From NCBI RefSeq assembly GCF_000282575.1, contig NZ_AKJA01000120.1, positions 1 to 54,530 of the forward strand: a stretch of DNA of 54,530 nucleotides, written 5' to 3'. The notes below the pieces were generated by a model that was not told the origin of the DNA, did not search any database, and saw only the letters and a list, made by a program, of their open reading frames with translations. Every line of letters begins with the position of its first letter. Within the stretch, counting starts at the first letter, position 1. This stretch comes from Herbaspirillum sp. YR522 (lineage in GTDB: Bacteria; Pseudomonadota; Gammaproteobacteria; Burkholderiales; Burkholderiaceae_D). Shown piece by piece: positions 9,814 to 20,346 of this stretch. A program made the translations under genes and the position numbers.

Positions 9814-10566
9814 ATGGACAAGAAAAACATGTACGGCCTGGTGGCCGCTACCTCGCGCCGCCGCGGTGCGGCCGGCGTTGCGCTGGCGTGTGCGGTGGCA
9901 TGGCTGTCGTTGACCCCGTCGGCCGGCGCCCAGGGCCTGCCGGTGGTCACGCCCCTGGCCGAGCGTTATCCGGCCGGCTCGATCAAGTCGGAGCAGGCCG
10001 CGGCTGCGGCGCTGGCGCAGGCGGCCGACGACCGGCGCGTGCTGGACACGCAATATGTACTGGACCAGCGCGAATGCTATGCCAGGTTCCTGGTATCGGC
10101 TTGCCTGGAAGCCGCCAAGGATCGCAAGCGCGAGGCCGAGAAGTCGATCAAGCAGGTCGAGATCGAAGCCAATACCTACCGCCGCCAGGCACAGGTGGAT
10201 GATCGCGACCAGTCGCTGGCCGAGCAGCATGCCCGCGACCAGGCCGAGTCGGCGCGTCGCGTCCAGGAGCAGAAGGACCGCCAGGCGGCCACCGCGCGCC
10301 ACCTCCAGGAAAGCGATGCCAAGCGCAACCAGGTGCAGCAGCGCGTGGACCAGAACCCCGATCCGGACACCCGCATTCGCGAGCATGAAGCCCGGGTGGC
10401 CCAACAGCAGGCCGACGAGGCGGCGCGCGCGCCCGAGCGCGAGGCCAACGCCGTGCAGCGCCAGCAGCGCATCAAGGATGCCGAGCAGCACCGCCAGGAA
10501 GTGGAGCGCAAGAAGCAGGAGAGCGAGCGCGAACGCGCCGAGAAGAAACGGAGCAGTCAGCCATGA
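9814..10566 (+). CDS. Secreted coiled-coil protein of unknown function
   Basis: I do not recognise a characterised family. From ATG 9814 the product is 250 aa; a GTG at 9790, overlapping the zapE stop, is a possible earlier start. The N-terminus has basic residues (SRRRG), a hydrophobic run (VALACAVAWLSL) and a signal-peptidase-like SAGA-Q site, so export to the periplasm is likely. The rest is very rich in Glu, Arg, Gln, Lys and Ala with heptad-like patterning from about residue 95 to the end, implying a long charged coiled coil. Two Cys (ECYARFLVSACLEAA) sit before the coil and could form a disulfide. The gene is sandwiched between zapE and a DUF465 gene with which it overlaps by ATGA. Confidence 0.75.
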   Translation: MDKKNMYGLVAATSRRRGAAGVALACAVAWLSLTPSAGAQGLPVVTPLAERYPAGSIKSEQAAAAALAQAADDRRVLDTQYVLDQRECYARFLVSACLEAAKDRKREAEKSIKQVEIEANTYRRQAQVDDRDQSLAEQHARDQAESARRVQEQKDRQAATARHLQESDAKRNQVQQRVDQNPDPDTRIREHEARVAQQQADEAARAPEREANAVQRQQRIKDAEQHRQEVERKKQESERERAEKKRSSQP

Positions 10567-10769
10567 CCAGTACGCATCGCGAAGACATCCAGCGCCGTAT
10601 CATCGAGCTCGAGGTCGAGCACCGCGACCTCGACAACGTCATCGACCTGCTCATCCGCGATACCCGCGCCGAAGACCTGCAGTTGCGCCGCCTCAAGAAG
10701 CGCAAGTTGCAATTGAAGGATCACATCTCGTTGTTGAAGATGCAATTGGTGCCCGATATCCCGGCCTGA
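10563..10769 (+). CDS. DUF465/YdcH-family small protein
   Basis: A 68-aa, highly charged helical protein. The core LEVEHRDLDNVIDLLI...LRRLKKRKLQLKDHI matches the DUF465 (YdcH) pattern of a helical hairpin with a conserved LKKxKLxLKD motif. There is no signal peptide. The start codon overlaps the preceding stop (ATGA), so the two are translationally coupled. The molecular function of the family is not established. Confidence 0.85.
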   Translation: MTSTHREDIQRRIIELEVEHRDLDNVIDLLIRDTRAEDLQLRRLKKRKLQLKDHISLLKMQLVPDIPA

Positions 10770-10843
10770 TCCGGTAGCGGCAGACCTGCTGGGTGAGAGC
10801 GCGTAAAATAGCCGATTCAGTTCCATTCCTACAGGTTGTCGCA

Positions 10844-12967
10844 GTGATTGCTCCAGAACAGGCCGAACCGGAGGCACCCGGTATTCATGATGCCGAGATC
10901 GACCAGCTGTTCGGCGCCGGCGGACCGCTGGGCGGCGCCGTCGGCAGCTACCGTCCACGTCACGCCCAGACCGCCATGGCCAAGGCCATCGCGTCGGCCA
11001 TCGCCAACCAGGGTACCCTGATCGCCGAGGCCGGCACCGGCACCGGCAAGACCTTCGCCTACCTGGTGCCGGCCTTGCTGTGGGGCGGCAAGGTGATCGT
11101 CTCGACCGGCACCAAGACCCTGCAGGACCAGCTCTACAAGCGCGATATCCCGACCGTGCGCCGTGCTTTGGCCGCGCCGGTATCGGTGGCGTTGCTCAAG
11201 GGCCGTTCCAACTACCTGTGCCATTACCACCTCGAACGCACTGTGCAGAACGGTCGCCTGACCGCGCGCGAAGACGTCGGTTACCTGCGCGACATCTCGC
11301 GCTTCATGAAGACCACCACCTCGGGCGACAAGGCCGAACTGACCTCGGTGCCCGAGACGGCGTCGGTCTGGAGCCTGGTCACGTCCACCCGCGACACCTG
11401 CTTCGGCGCCGACTGCCAGTATTACCAGGACTGCTTCGTCATGAAGGCCCGCAAGGAGGCCCAGCAAGCCGACGTGGTGGTGGTCAATCACCACCTGTTC
11501 TTCGCCGACGTGGCGCTCAAGGACACCGGCGTGGCCGAACTGCTGCCCACGGCCAATACCGTCATCTTCGACGAGGCGCACCAGTTGCCCGAGACCGCCA
11601 CCCTGTTCTTCGGCGAGACGGTATCGACCTCGCAGGTGCTCGAACTGTGCCGCGACGTGCTCGCCGAGGGCTTGTCGCATGCGCGCGATGGCGCCGACTG
11701 GGCGCGCCTGGTGGCGACCGTCGAGCGTGCCGCGCGCGATTTGCGGTTGGTGTTCCCGGAAGACTCGATCCGGCTGGCGGTCAACCAGATCGCCGCCTCC
11801 AGCACCTTCTTTGCTTCGCTGCAGACGCTCATGGACAGCATGGACGACATGATCGCGGTGCTCGACAAGCAGGCCGAGCGCGCCGAGACCATCGAGCAGT
11901 GCCGCGACCGGGCGGTGGAGATCGTGCGCCAGCTGGAAGCCTGGAACGACCCGCAAGCCGGCGCCAAGACGGCCAAGGCAGCCGAAGCCGCCGAAGCCGC
12001 CGAGGCCGGCACCCAGGGTGCGCCGGCCGCAGCCGAGCAAGCCGGCGACGAAGCACGGCAATTCTATGTGTTGTGGGTGGAGGCGTTTGCCTCGTCGCTG
12101 CAGCTGCATCGCACGCCGTTGTCGATTGCACCGATCTTCAACAAGCAGCGCGAGGGCAGCCCGCGCGCCTGGATCTTCACTTCGGCCACGCTGGCGGTCA
12201 AGCGCGACTTCAATCACTATGCCGCGCAGATGGGCTTGTGGAACGAGCCGGCGCATTCCTGGCCCAGCCCGTTCGACTACGAGCAGCAGGGCTTGCTGTA
12301 TGTGCCCACCAACCTGCCGCAACCCAATTCGTTCGAGTACACCGACGCCGTGCTGGATGCGGCGCTGCCCGCCATCGAATCGGCCGGCGGACGCTGCTTC
12401 TTTCTGTGTACCACCCTGCGTGCGGTCAAGCGCGCCGCCGAGCGCCTGCGCGCCGAATTCGAGCAGCGCCAGCTGCCTTATCCGCTGTTCGTGCAGGGCG
12501 AGGCCGGGCGCACCGAATTGCTGGACCGCTTCCGCGCCTCCGGCAATGGCGTGCTGATCGGCAGCCAAAGCTTCTGGGAAGGGGTGGACGTGCGCGGCGA
12601 TGCGCTGTCGCTGGTGATCATCGACAAGCTGCCGTTCTCGCCGCCCGACGACCCGGTGCTGGCGGCGCGCATCAGCGAAATGGAAAAGCAGGGCCTCAAC
12701 GGCTTCGTGCATCATCAATTGCCGGCTGCCATCATCACCCTCAAGCAGGGCGCCGGACGGCTGATCCGCGACGAAGGCGACCGCGGCGTACTGATGATCT
12801 GCGATCCGCGCCTGATCACCAAGAACTACGGCCGTCGCATCTGGCAGAGCCTGCCCCCGTTCAAGCGCACTCGCGAGCTGTCGGTGGTGCAGGATTTCTT
12901 CCTGCGTCAGGCGGCCATCAAGGCCGGCGCCGGCACGGTTGCCGAACCGGTGATTCCAGAGGCATAG
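10844..12967 (+). CDS. ATP-dependent Fe-S helicase, DinG/YoaA type
   Basis: XPD-like superfamily 2 helicase (707 aa), predicted to unwind DNA 5'-3' in repair or replication-transcription conflicts. Walker A is EAGTGTGKT (K69). The Fe-S cluster cysteines C126, C186, C191 and C197 are in NYLCHYH and DTCFGADCQYYQDC. The DEAH box is at D243-H246. The C-terminal half has the helicase motifs GSQSFWEGVDV and QGAGRLIRD. I prefer GTG 10844 (ACAGG upstream) over GTG 10793, because the latter adds 17 residues unlike the family N-terminus. An acidic and Ala-rich insert lies near residues 370-395. In this lineage YoaA is the closer comparison than SOS-linked DinG; that choice is inference. Confidence 0.9.
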   Translation: MIAPEQAEPEAPGIHDAEIDQLFGAGGPLGGAVGSYRPRHAQTAMAKAIASAIANQGTLIAEAGTGTGKTFAYLVPALLWGGKVIVSTGTKTLQDQLYKRDIPTVRRALAAPVSVALLKGRSNYLCHYHLERTVQNGRLTAREDVGYLRDISRFMKTTTSGDKAELTSVPETASVWSLVTSTRDTCFGADCQYYQDCFVMKARKEAQQADVVVVNHHLFFADVALKDTGVAELLPTANTVIFDEAHQLPETATLFFGETVSTSQVLELCRDVLAEGLSHARDGADWARLVATVERAARDLRLVFPEDSIRLAVNQIAASSTFFASLQTLMDSMDDMIAVLDKQAERAETIEQCRDRAVEIVRQLEAWNDPQAGAKTAKAAEAAEAAEAGTQGAPAAAEQAGDEARQFYVLWVEAFASSLQLHRTPLSIAPIFNKQREGSPRAWIFTSATLAVKRDFNHYAAQMGLWNEPAHSWPSPFDYEQQGLLYVPTNLPQPNSFEYTDAVLDAALPAIESAGGRCFFLCTTLRAVKRAAERLRAEFEQRQLPYPLFVQGEAGRTELLDRFRASGNGVLIGSQSFWEGVDVRGDALSLVIIDKLPFSPPDDPVLAARISEMEKQGLNGFVHHQLPAAIITLKQGAGRLIRDEGDRGVLMICDPRLITKNYGRRIWQSLPPFKRTRELSVVQDFFLRQAAIKAGAGTVAEPVIPEA

Positions 12968-12972
12968 CCGCC

Positions 12973-13923
12973 ATGTCCAGCCTGACTTCCCTGGTGCCGG
13001 TACGCGCCTCCGAACTGATGCTGGGCCGCCCCGCGCCTTGGCCGATCTACAACGAAGCCGGTGAACTGCTGCTGGCGCGCGGCACCGTGGTCGAGACCCA
13101 GGCGCAGCTCGAAGGGCTGGTGACCAATGGACTGTATCGCAACGCCAACTGGGTCAGCGAACCCGACACCATGTCGGTGCCGCTGCCGCAGGCACGCGAC
13201 GTGTTGCGCAAGAAGCTGGGCATGGGCAAGAAGCCGCCGTTGAAGCCCTCGGCATCGGTGCGCGGGGCCGAGAGCGTGATCGCTCCCGAGGAGGTGCGCT
13301 GGCAGATGGGCGACAGCCTGTGGCTGCAGTTCAAGGATGACGCCGCCCAGCGCTTCGGCGTCACGCTGCTGGGCGTGATCCCCGGCAAGAGCATCCTGGT
13401 CAGCGTGCCGCTCAAGGAGGGGCGGCAGGTGTTCATCCGCGAAGGCCAGGCGTTCGTGGTGCGGGCGCTGGCCGGCAAGCGCGCCTATGCCTTTTCGGCG
13501 CAATTGCTGAAGAACCAGCAGGCGCCGTTTGCCTACATGCACCTGTCGAGTCCGCGCGAGGTGCGCTGCACGGTGATCCGCCAGGATATGCGGGTGCCGG
13601 TCGGCGCCGAGGGATATCTCACGTTCGGCGCGGCCCATCCGTTGCCGGCCAGCGTGATCGACCTGAGCCTGGGCGGGGCTTCGCTGGTGGCGCCGCCGCT
13701 GGCGCAGGGCGCGCCGCAAAAGGGAGCGCTCGGCAAGCTCTCGTTCGTGGCCGGTATCGCCGACCAGCAACTGAGCCTGGACCTGCCGGTGGTATTGCGC
13801 ACCGTGGAGTCGCTGGGCGACCCCGGCTGGTTCAAGTACGGCATCGAATTTGCGCAGCTGCCGGCGCGCGACCGGCTGGTGCTGTCGGCCTATGTCTACC
13901 AGGAGCTGAGCGCCCAGGAATAG
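12973..13923 (+). CDS. PilZ-domain c-di-GMP receptor (YcgR-like)
   Basis: A 316-aa protein with an N-terminal region that may correspond to a YcgR-N-like module, followed by a YcgR-type flagellar-brake beta domain (about 105-195) and a C-terminal PilZ domain (about 198-310). The c-di-GMP-binding residues are intact: RQDMR (R203, R207) for the RxxxR motif and DLSLGG (D230, S232, G234-G235) for the D/NxSxxG motif. It therefore probably binds c-di-GMP and modulates motility or envelope processes. It starts 5 bp after the helicase stop, so it is likely co-transcribed, and surE follows 84 bp downstream. No flagellar gene lies nearby. The target is unknown. Confidence 0.88.
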   Translation: MSSLTSLVPVRASELMLGRPAPWPIYNEAGELLLARGTVVETQAQLEGLVTNGLYRNANWVSEPDTMSVPLPQARDVLRKKLGMGKKPPLKPSASVRGAESVIAPEEVRWQMGDSLWLQFKDDAAQRFGVTLLGVIPGKSILVSVPLKEGRQVFIREGQAFVVRALAGKRAYAFSAQLLKNQQAPFAYMHLSSPREVRCTVIRQDMRVPVGAEGYLTFGAAHPLPASVIDLSLGGASLVAPPLAQGAPQKGALGKLSFVAGIADQQLSLDLPVVLRTVESLGDPGWFKYGIEFAQLPARDRLVLSAYVYQELSAQE

Positions 13924-14007
13924 CGCCCGGGCTGGCCGCCGCGCGGGGCTGCGAGATTGTGCTGTCGCGCTGCGATGGCGGGCTTGGCTTCGGTTAAAAT
14001 GCAGGCC

Positions 14008-14745
14008 ATGAAAATCCTGATCAGCAACGACGACGGTTATCTTGCGCCCGGCATCATCGCCCTGGCCGAGGTGCTCGCACCGATCGCCGACATCACCGTC
14101 GTCGCGCCCGACAGCAACCGTTCCGGCAGCTCCAATTCTCTTACGCTGGACCGTCCGCTGTGGGTCGAGCAGGCGGCCAATGGTTTCTACTATCTCAACG
14201 GCACGCCCTCGGACTGCGTCCACGTCGCCCTGACCGGCTTGCTCACCGAACGCCCCGACCTGATCGTGTCGGGCATCAACCAGGGCCAGAACATGGGCGA
14301 CGACACGCTGTACTCCGGTACCGTAGCGGCGGCCACCGAGGGCTTCCTGTTCGGCATCCCGGCGATTGCCTTTTCGCAGATGCACAAGGGCTGGGACCAA
14401 CTCGAGAGCGCCGCGCGGGTCGCCCGCGAAGTGGTGCAGCGCCAGTTCGACACCTTGCCGCGCCCGTACCTGCTCAACGTCAATATTCCCAATCTGCCCT
14501 ACGACCGGTTGCGCGGCCCGGTGGCCACGCGCCTGGGCAAGCGCCATATGTCCGAGCCGGTCCACAAGCTGACCGATCCCCACGGGCGCGACCTGTACTG
14601 GATCGGCCCGGCCGGGCAGGCACGCGACGGCGGCGAGGGCACCGATTTCCATGCCACGGCCAATGGCTTCGTCTCGATCACGCCGCTGCAGATCGACCTG
14701 ACCCACGCCGCCCAGCTCGACAACCTCAAGAAAGCGCTCGCATGA
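14008..14745 (+). CDS. surE: 5'/3'-nucleotidase SurE
   Basis: Metal-dependent nucleoside 5'-monophosphatase (245 aa) of the stationary-phase survival cluster. The metal site is D8-D9 in ISNDDGY, with the conserved [14 protein letters not shown] and [22 protein letters not shown] segments. I chose ATG 14008 because SurE proteins begin [10 protein letters not shown]. An ATG at 13999 would add three residues. It is cytoplasmic. The stop overlaps the pcm start (ATGA), giving tight coupling to pcm, nlpD and rpoS. Confidence 0.96.
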   Translation: MKILISNDDGYLAPGIIALAEVLAPIADITVVAPDSNRSGSSNSLTLDRPLWVEQAANGFYYLNGTPSDCVHVALTGLLTERPDLIVSGINQGQNMGDDTLYSGTVAAATEGFLFGIPAIAFSQMHKGWDQLESAARVAREVVQRQFDTLPRPYLLNVNIPNLPYDRLRGPVATRLGKRHMSEPVHKLTDPHGRDLYWIGPAGQARDGGEGTDFHATANGFVSITPLQIDLTHAAQLDNLKKALA

Positions 14746-15710
14746 GCGACAAGCAAAGCCGTTTTCCACTGACCTTGTCGTCGGTGGTCGACAAGAAGAA
14801 AAGCGGCAATGCCGGCGCCGGCCGCGCCCAGGCCACCACCCAGACAGCGGCCAAGAATGCGGCCCAGTCGTCGCAACGCGCGGCCGAGCAGCGCAATGCA
14901 TTGACCCCGCTGCAGCAGGGCCTGTCGCAGGCACTGCGCACGCCGGCCACGCCGCGCCAGCTGCCGCCGTCCGCTCCGCCGCTGTTGAGTGCGCATCCGG
15001 TGCCCAAGACGGCGGTGCGCAATGTGATGAACGTGACCCAGACCAACAGCTCCAACCACCCCTCGCCATTGGCCTCGGAGGCGGTGCGGCGCGCCATGGT
15101 GGCGCGCGTGGCCAAGCAGGGCGTGAGCGACGCCACGGTGCTGGCCGCGCTCGAGGCGGTGCCGCGGCACATGTTCGTCGAGCCGGGGCTGGCCAGCCAG
15201 GCGTATATCGATGCCTCCCTGCCGATCGGCCATCACCAGACCATCTCGCAGCCCTACATCGTGGCGCGCATGATCGAGGTCATGCGTGAAAACCGCCATG
15301 GTGGGCGCCTGCAGCGGGTGCTGGAGATCGGTACCGGCTGCGGCTACCAGGCGGCGGTGCTGTCGCGGGTGGCCACCGAGGTGTATTCGATCGAGCGCAT
15401 CAAGCCGCTGCACGAATTGGCCAAGACCAACCTGCGTCCGTTGCGCGTGGCCAATATCCGCTTGCACTACGGAGATGGTATGCTTGGCCTGCCCCAGGTG
15501 GCGCCGTTCGATGGCATCATCCTGGCCGCAGCCGGCCTGGAAGTACCGCAGGCCCTGCTCGAGCAACTGGCCATTGGCGGACGGCTGGTCGCGCCGGTGG
15601 GCGAGCGCCAGCAGATGCTGGAACTGATCGAACGTACCGGGCAACGCGATTGGCGGCGCTCGACGCTGGAACCGTGCCATTTCGTGCCGCTGCGGCCGGG
15701 CACGGTGTAA
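14742..15710 (+). CDS. pcm: Protein-L-isoaspartate O-methyltransferase
   Basis: Repairs isoaspartyl residues in aged proteins using S-adenosylmethionine. The product is 322 aa, of which the last ~215 are the PCMT domain: conserved [22 protein letters not shown] motif [11 protein letters not shown] (about 194-203), and [20 protein letters not shown]. The first ~100 residues are a Ser/Ala/Gln-rich, low-complexity extension absent from the E. coli enzyme. Long N-termini are common in this lineage, but no function is known for this one. It overlaps surE by 4 bp and precedes nlpD. Confidence 0.95.
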   Translation: MSDKQSRFPLTLSSVVDKKKSGNAGAGRAQATTQTAAKNAAQSSQRAAEQRNALTPLQQGLSQALRTPATPRQLPPSAPPLLSAHPVPKTAVRNVMNVTQTNSSNHPSPLASEAVRRAMVARVAKQGVSDATVLAALEAVPRHMFVEPGLASQAYIDASLPIGHHQTISQPYIVARMIEVMRENRHGGRLQRVLEIGTGCGYQAAVLSRVATEVYSIERIKPLHELAKTNLRPLRVANIRLHYGDGMLGLPQVAPFDGIILAAAGLEVPQALLEQLAIGGRLVAPVGERQQMLELIERTGQRDWRRSTLEPCHFVPLRPGTV

Positions 15711-15808
15711 TAACAAAGAACTAAGGGCCGCACGGGCCCATGGGCGCGGATGAACTTCTGTCGCTGGTGGCGGGTCCACTAGCGTTGTCTAAAATTTACT
15801 GTAAGAGC

Positions 15809-16789
15809 ATGAACAAAATTCGTTTGGCTGTCCTGGGGGGCGTCGTCGGTATCCTGGCTGCTTGCAGCTCGACTCCCAACCAGGCGCCGGTGGTCGAACG
15901 TACCACCAATACTGCCAAGCCGGTCGAGACCGTCCCCATGGCGCCCGCTGCCGCGGCAGCGCCGTCCGGACACGGAACCTACACGGTCAAGAAGGGCGAT
16001 ACGCTGTATCGCATTGCACTTGAAGTGGGGCAGAGCTATCGTGACCTGGTGGCCTGGAACAACCTGACCAACCCCAACGATATCAAGGTCGACCAGGTGT
16101 TGCGCGTGGCGCCGCCCGATCGCGTGGGTGCCGGGCCGGCCCAGACCGCCATGGTGGCACCGACCCAGACGGCGGGTATCGAAGTCAAGCCGCTGGGCGC
16201 GCCCGGCACGGCACCGACGGCGGTAGCCGCAGCAGGTGGCAACAAGACCGGTCCGCGCGGCGACAAGCGGGCCTATTCCGACAGCGCCCTGGCCGAACTG
16301 GAGCGGCCGGATGCGGCGTCGGCGCCGGCAGCAGCGGCCGCACCCGCGGCGCCGAAGGCCGAGCAGCAGCATGCCTCCGACAAGCCTGGCACCGGCGCGC
16401 CGGCGGCCGCGGCCAACGAGGATGAGGGCGTGAGCTGGATGTGGCCGGCCGAGGGCAAGGTGGTGGGCACCTACGAGGGTGGCAAGAAGGGCGTGGATAT
16501 CGCCGGCAAGTCGGGCCAGGCTGTCATGGCCGCAGGTGCGGGCAAGATCATGTATGCCGGCAGCGGCATTCGTGGCTACGGCAACCTGGTGATCATCAAG
16601 CACACCAACAACTTGCTGTCGGCGTATGCGCATAACAAGACCATACTGGTCAAGGAAGGGCAGAGCGTCACCAAGGGGCAGAAGATCGCGGAGATGGGCA
16701 ATTCGGATAGCGACAGCGTGAAACTGCACTTTGAAATCCGTCAACAGGGCAAGCCTGTGGACCCCGCCAAATACTTACCGCCACGTTAG
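15809..16789 (+). CDS. nlpD: LysM-M23 lipoprotein NlpD (amidase activator)
   Basis: Outer-membrane lipoprotein (326 aa) with lipobox LAAC (C19), a LysM peptidoglycan-binding domain (~57-101, GTYTVKKGDTLYRIA), an Ala-rich linker, and a C-terminal LytM/M23 domain (~210-326). The M23 metal ligands are degenerate: KKGVDIA lacks the usual His, and VKLHFEIR keeps only one of the HLH histidines. This is the hallmark of activators of division amidases (AmiC in E. coli) rather than active peptidases. I chose ATG 15809 because it gives the signal peptide directly. rpoS begins 4 bp after the stop, and in other proteobacteria the main rpoS promoter lies inside nlpD. Confidence 0.95.
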   Translation: MNKIRLAVLGGVVGILAACSSTPNQAPVVERTTNTAKPVETVPMAPAAAAAPSGHGTYTVKKGDTLYRIALEVGQSYRDLVAWNNLTNPNDIKVDQVLRVAPPDRVGAGPAQTAMVAPTQTAGIEVKPLGAPGTAPTAVAAAGGNKTGPRGDKRAYSDSALAELERPDAASAPAAAAAPAAPKAEQQHASDKPGTGAPAAAANEDEGVSWMWPAEGKVVGTYEGGKKGVDIAGKSGQAVMAAGAGKIMYAGSGIRGYGNLVIIKHTNNLLSAYAHNKTILVKEGQSVTKGQKIAEMGNSDSDSVKLHFEIRQQGKPVDPAKYLPPR

Positions 16790-16792
16790 CTT

Positions 16793-17848
<1,056 letters not shown>

Positions 17849-17996
17849 GTCTTTTCGGCGCCTTTTGCCTGCGTGCCGATCCGGGCGAAACGACGCCGCT
17901 TCGGGTGCGGTGCTTTCCTCCGGCTGCCGGATCGCGGACAATAGCGCTTTTCCTTTTTGGCAGCGGACCCTGCGTCCCACCCTTGTCGTTTCCTTC

Positions 17997-19355
17997 ATGC
18001 AACAAGATCCCATCATAGATATCAAATCGCTCGACATGGACGGTCGCGGCGTCGGCCACCTGCACAACGACGATGGCACGCCCGGCAAGGTGGTCTTCGT
18101 CGAGGGCGCATTGCCGGGCGAGCGCGTCAGTTTCAGCTCGTTTCGCAAGAAGGCCCGCTGGGAAGCGGCCAACATGACCGCGCTGCATCGCGAGTCGTCG
18201 CAGCGCACCACGCCGCGCTGCGCCTATTTCGACACCTGCGGCGGCTGCGCCATGCAGCACCTGGAACCGGCCGCGCAAGTGGCCATGAAGCAGCGCATCC
18301 TCGAAGACAACCTGTGGCATATCGGCAAGACCCGCGCCGGCGTCATGTTGCGTCCGGTCTACGGGCCGACCTGGGGCTACCGCTATCGCGCCCGCATCTC
18401 GGTGCGCAATGTGCCCAAGAAGGGCGGGGTGCTGGTGGGATTCCACGAAAAGCGCTCGATCTATATCGTCGACATGAAGACCTGCGACGTGCTGCCGCCG
18501 AACGTGTCGGCGATCCTGGTGCCGCTGCGTGAATTGGTCGCGGCGCTGTCGATCCGTGACAGCGTGCCGCAGATGGAGCTGGCCGTGGGCGAGGGCGACG
18601 ATGGGGCCAAGGTCACGGTGCTGGTGCTGCGCGTGATGGCGCCGCCCAGCGCCGCCGATGAGGTGTTGCTCAAGGCATTCGCCGAGCGCCATGGCATCCA
18701 GTGGTGGTTGCAGTCGAAGGGCCCCGAGACGGCGGTGCCGTTCTACCCGCCAAGCTCGCAACTGCAGTACACCTTGCCCGAGTTCGGTATCCGGATGCCG
18801 TTCAAGCCCACCGATTTCACCCAGGTCAATCACCAGATCAACCGGGTGCTGGTGGCGCGCGCCTTGCGCCTGCTGGACGCGCAGCCGCACGAGCGGGTCG
18901 CAGACCTGTTCTGCGGGCTGGGCAATTTCACCCTGCCCATCGCCACCCAGGTGCGCGAAGTGGTGGGCATCGAGGGCAGCACTGCCCTGACCACCCGCGC
19001 GCTGGAGAATGCCGAGGTCAATGGCGTGGCCGGCAAGACCAGCTTTCATTGCCGCAACCTGTTCGAGGCCAAGCCCGAGGATTTCATCGCCCTGGGCAAG
19101 TTCGACCGGATGCTGATCGACCCGCCGCGCGAGGGCGCCCAGGAAGTCTGCCGCGCATTGGTGGAGCTGCCGCCGCAGCACCAGCACCTCAAGCCCAGGC
19201 GCATCGTCTATGTGTCGTGCAACCCGGCCACGCTGGCGCGCGACGCCGGCATGCTGGTGCATCAGGGCGGCTATACCCTCAGCCACGCGGGCGTGGTCAA
19301 CATGTTTCCGCACACCGCCCATGTGGAGTCGATCGCCGTCTTCGACCTGGCGTGA
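17997..19355 (+). CDS. rlmD: 23S rRNA (uracil-5)-methyltransferase RlmD
   Basis: SAM-dependent m5U1939 methyltransferase of 23S rRNA (452 aa). The N-terminal TRAM domain (~1-60) is followed by Fe-S cluster cysteines C75, C81, C84 and C163 ([10 protein letters not shown] and TCDVLPP). The SAM-binding region includes [12 protein letters not shown], and the nucleophile is C408 in [13 protein letters not shown] chose ATG 17997, which gives the family start, over 44 upstream in-frame codons lacking coding character. It stands alone and ends at a strong bidirectional terminator. Confidence 0.95.
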   Translation: MQQDPIIDIKSLDMDGRGVGHLHNDDGTPGKVVFVEGALPGERVSFSSFRKKARWEAANMTALHRESSQRTTPRCAYFDTCGGCAMQHLEPAAQVAMKQRILEDNLWHIGKTRAGVMLRPVYGPTWGYRYRARISVRNVPKKGGVLVGFHEKRSIYIVDMKTCDVLPPNVSAILVPLRELVAALSIRDSVPQMELAVGEGDDGAKVTVLVLRVMAPPSAADEVLLKAFAERHGIQWWLQSKGPETAVPFYPPSSQLQYTLPEFGIRMPFKPTDFTQVNHQINRVLVARALRLLDAQPHERVADLFCGLGNFTLPIATQVREVVGIEGSTALTTRALENAEVNGVAGKTSFHCRNLFEAKPEDFIALGKFDRMLIDPPREGAQEVCRALVELPPQHQHLKPRRIVYVSCNPATLARDAGMLVHQGGYTLSHAGVVNMFPHTAHVESIAVFDLA

Positions 19356-19370
19356 GCCCGGCGTTGGCGT

Positions 19371-19399
19371 AAAAAAACCGGCCGTGAGGCCGGTTTTTT
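19371..19399. terminator. Bidirectional rho-independent terminator
   Basis: AAAAAAA, CCGGCC, loop GTGA, GGCCGG and TTTTTT form a symmetric terminator between the convergent rlmD and BI-1 genes. It can act in both directions. Confidence 0.95.
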
Positions 19400-19417
19400 G
19401 TTGCCGAGGTGGCAACG

Positions 19418-20110
19418 TCAGTCGCGATTGCCGCCCAGGATGCCGAGCAGCGACAGCAGGTTCACGAACACGTTGTAGACGTCCAGGTAGATCGACAGGG
19501 TTGCCGAAATGTAATTGGTCTCGCCGCCGTTGACCACTTGCTGCACGTCGTACAGGATGTAGGCGGAGAAGATGCCGATGGCAATGGTCGAGATGGCCAG
19601 TTGCAATGCCGGCATATGCAGGAAGATATTGGCCACTGATGCGACCAGGATCACCAGCACACCCACGAACAGCCACTTGCCCATGCCCGAGAAGTCACGC
19701 TTGGACACCGTGGCGATGGTGGCCATGGCGCCGAAGATGACGGCGGTGCCGCCGAAGGCTGTCATGATCAGGGCGCCGCCGTTGGAATAGCCCAGCGTGT
19801 ACTGGATCAGGCGCGACAGCATCAGGCCCATGAAGAAGGTGAAGCCCAGCAGGACCGCTACCCCCAGGCCCGAGTTCTTGGTCTTCTCGATGGCATAGAA
19901 GAAGCCGAAGGCAATTGCCATGAACAGCACGAAGCCGATCATGGGGCTGCCGGCGAACAGGCTGAAATTGAGCTGCACGCCCAGCCAGGCGCCCAGCACG
20001 GTCGGGATCATCGACAGCGCCAGCAGCCAGTAGGTATTGCGCAATACGCGGTTGCGACTGGCCACATTGGCAGTCGAATGGCCGAAAGCAGTATCCAGAT
20101 GTTGATTCAT
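19418..20110 (-). CDS. Bax inhibitor-1/YccA family membrane protein
   Basis: Integral inner-membrane protein (230 aa) of the UPF0005/BI-1 family. Seven hydrophobic segments are visible, ending with LVILVASVANIFL, AISTIAIGIFSAYILYDVQQVVNG and the family C-terminus YLDVYNVFVNLLSLLGI. Homologues include E. coli YccA, a substrate and modulator of FtsH; FtsH partners HflK and HflC are encoded elsewhere in this window. The start is set by GGAGGACAA directly before the ATG (complement of 20108-20110). Upstream in-frame codons are unlike the family. Confidence 0.93.
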   Translation of the reverse strand: MNQHLDTAFGHSTANVASRNRVLRNTYWLLALSMIPTVLGAWLGVQLNFSLFAGSPMIGFVLFMAIAFGFFYAIEKTKNSGLGVAVLLGFTFFMGLMLSRLIQYTLGYSNGGALIMTAFGGTAVIFGAMATIATVSKRDFSGMGKWLFVGVLVILVASVANIFLHMPALQLAISTIAIGIFSAYILYDVQQVVNGGETNYISATLSIYLDVYNVFVNLLSLLGILGGNRD

Positions 20111-20275
20111 TTGTCCTCCAAATGCGTTTAAATGCGAGTTACAGCATAGCATGGCTATACCCAATTGCGACAAGTTGTCACTCTTGCCAGTCAGCCGGCC
20201 GCCAGCCCGGACGGTGGTCGAGTTGTCGCGACCTGGCTTGCGATGATCGGATTGTCATGTTGTTTGATGGTTTCA

Positions 20276-20284
20276 TGCTAAAAT
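20276..20284 (+). promoter_or_regulatory. Candidate extended -10 promoter for ndk
   Basis: TGC-TAAAAT is an extended -10 element about 63 bp upstream of ndk. A TTGTCA (20252-20257) is slightly too far upstream to be an ideal -35. The surrounding sequence is AT-rich compared with the rest of the window. Confidence 0.5.
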
Positions 20285-20346
20285 ACAAGGTTCATCGAAT
20301 TAACAATTTATGGCTTTAAGCCTTTATTTTTATTGGAGTTTTTCTC

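Noticed and set aside
10829-12718. 629-codon - strand frame opposite the helicase gene
   Set aside because: Shadow of a conserved gene, no recognisable domains.
11080-12972. Long + strand frame overlapping the helicase in a second frame and joining the PilZ frame
   Set aside because: Arg/Gly/Ala-rich shadow; only the part from 12973 onward (PilZ gene) shows conserved sequence.
16436-16789. Active M23 endopeptidase at the NlpD C-terminus
   Set aside because: Metal-binding His residues are missing (KKGVDIA, VKLHFE), which fits an amidase activator.
17849-17996. In-frame N-terminal extension of RlmD
   Set aside because: Family proteins begin near ATG 17997; the upstream codons lack conservation and resemble a leader.
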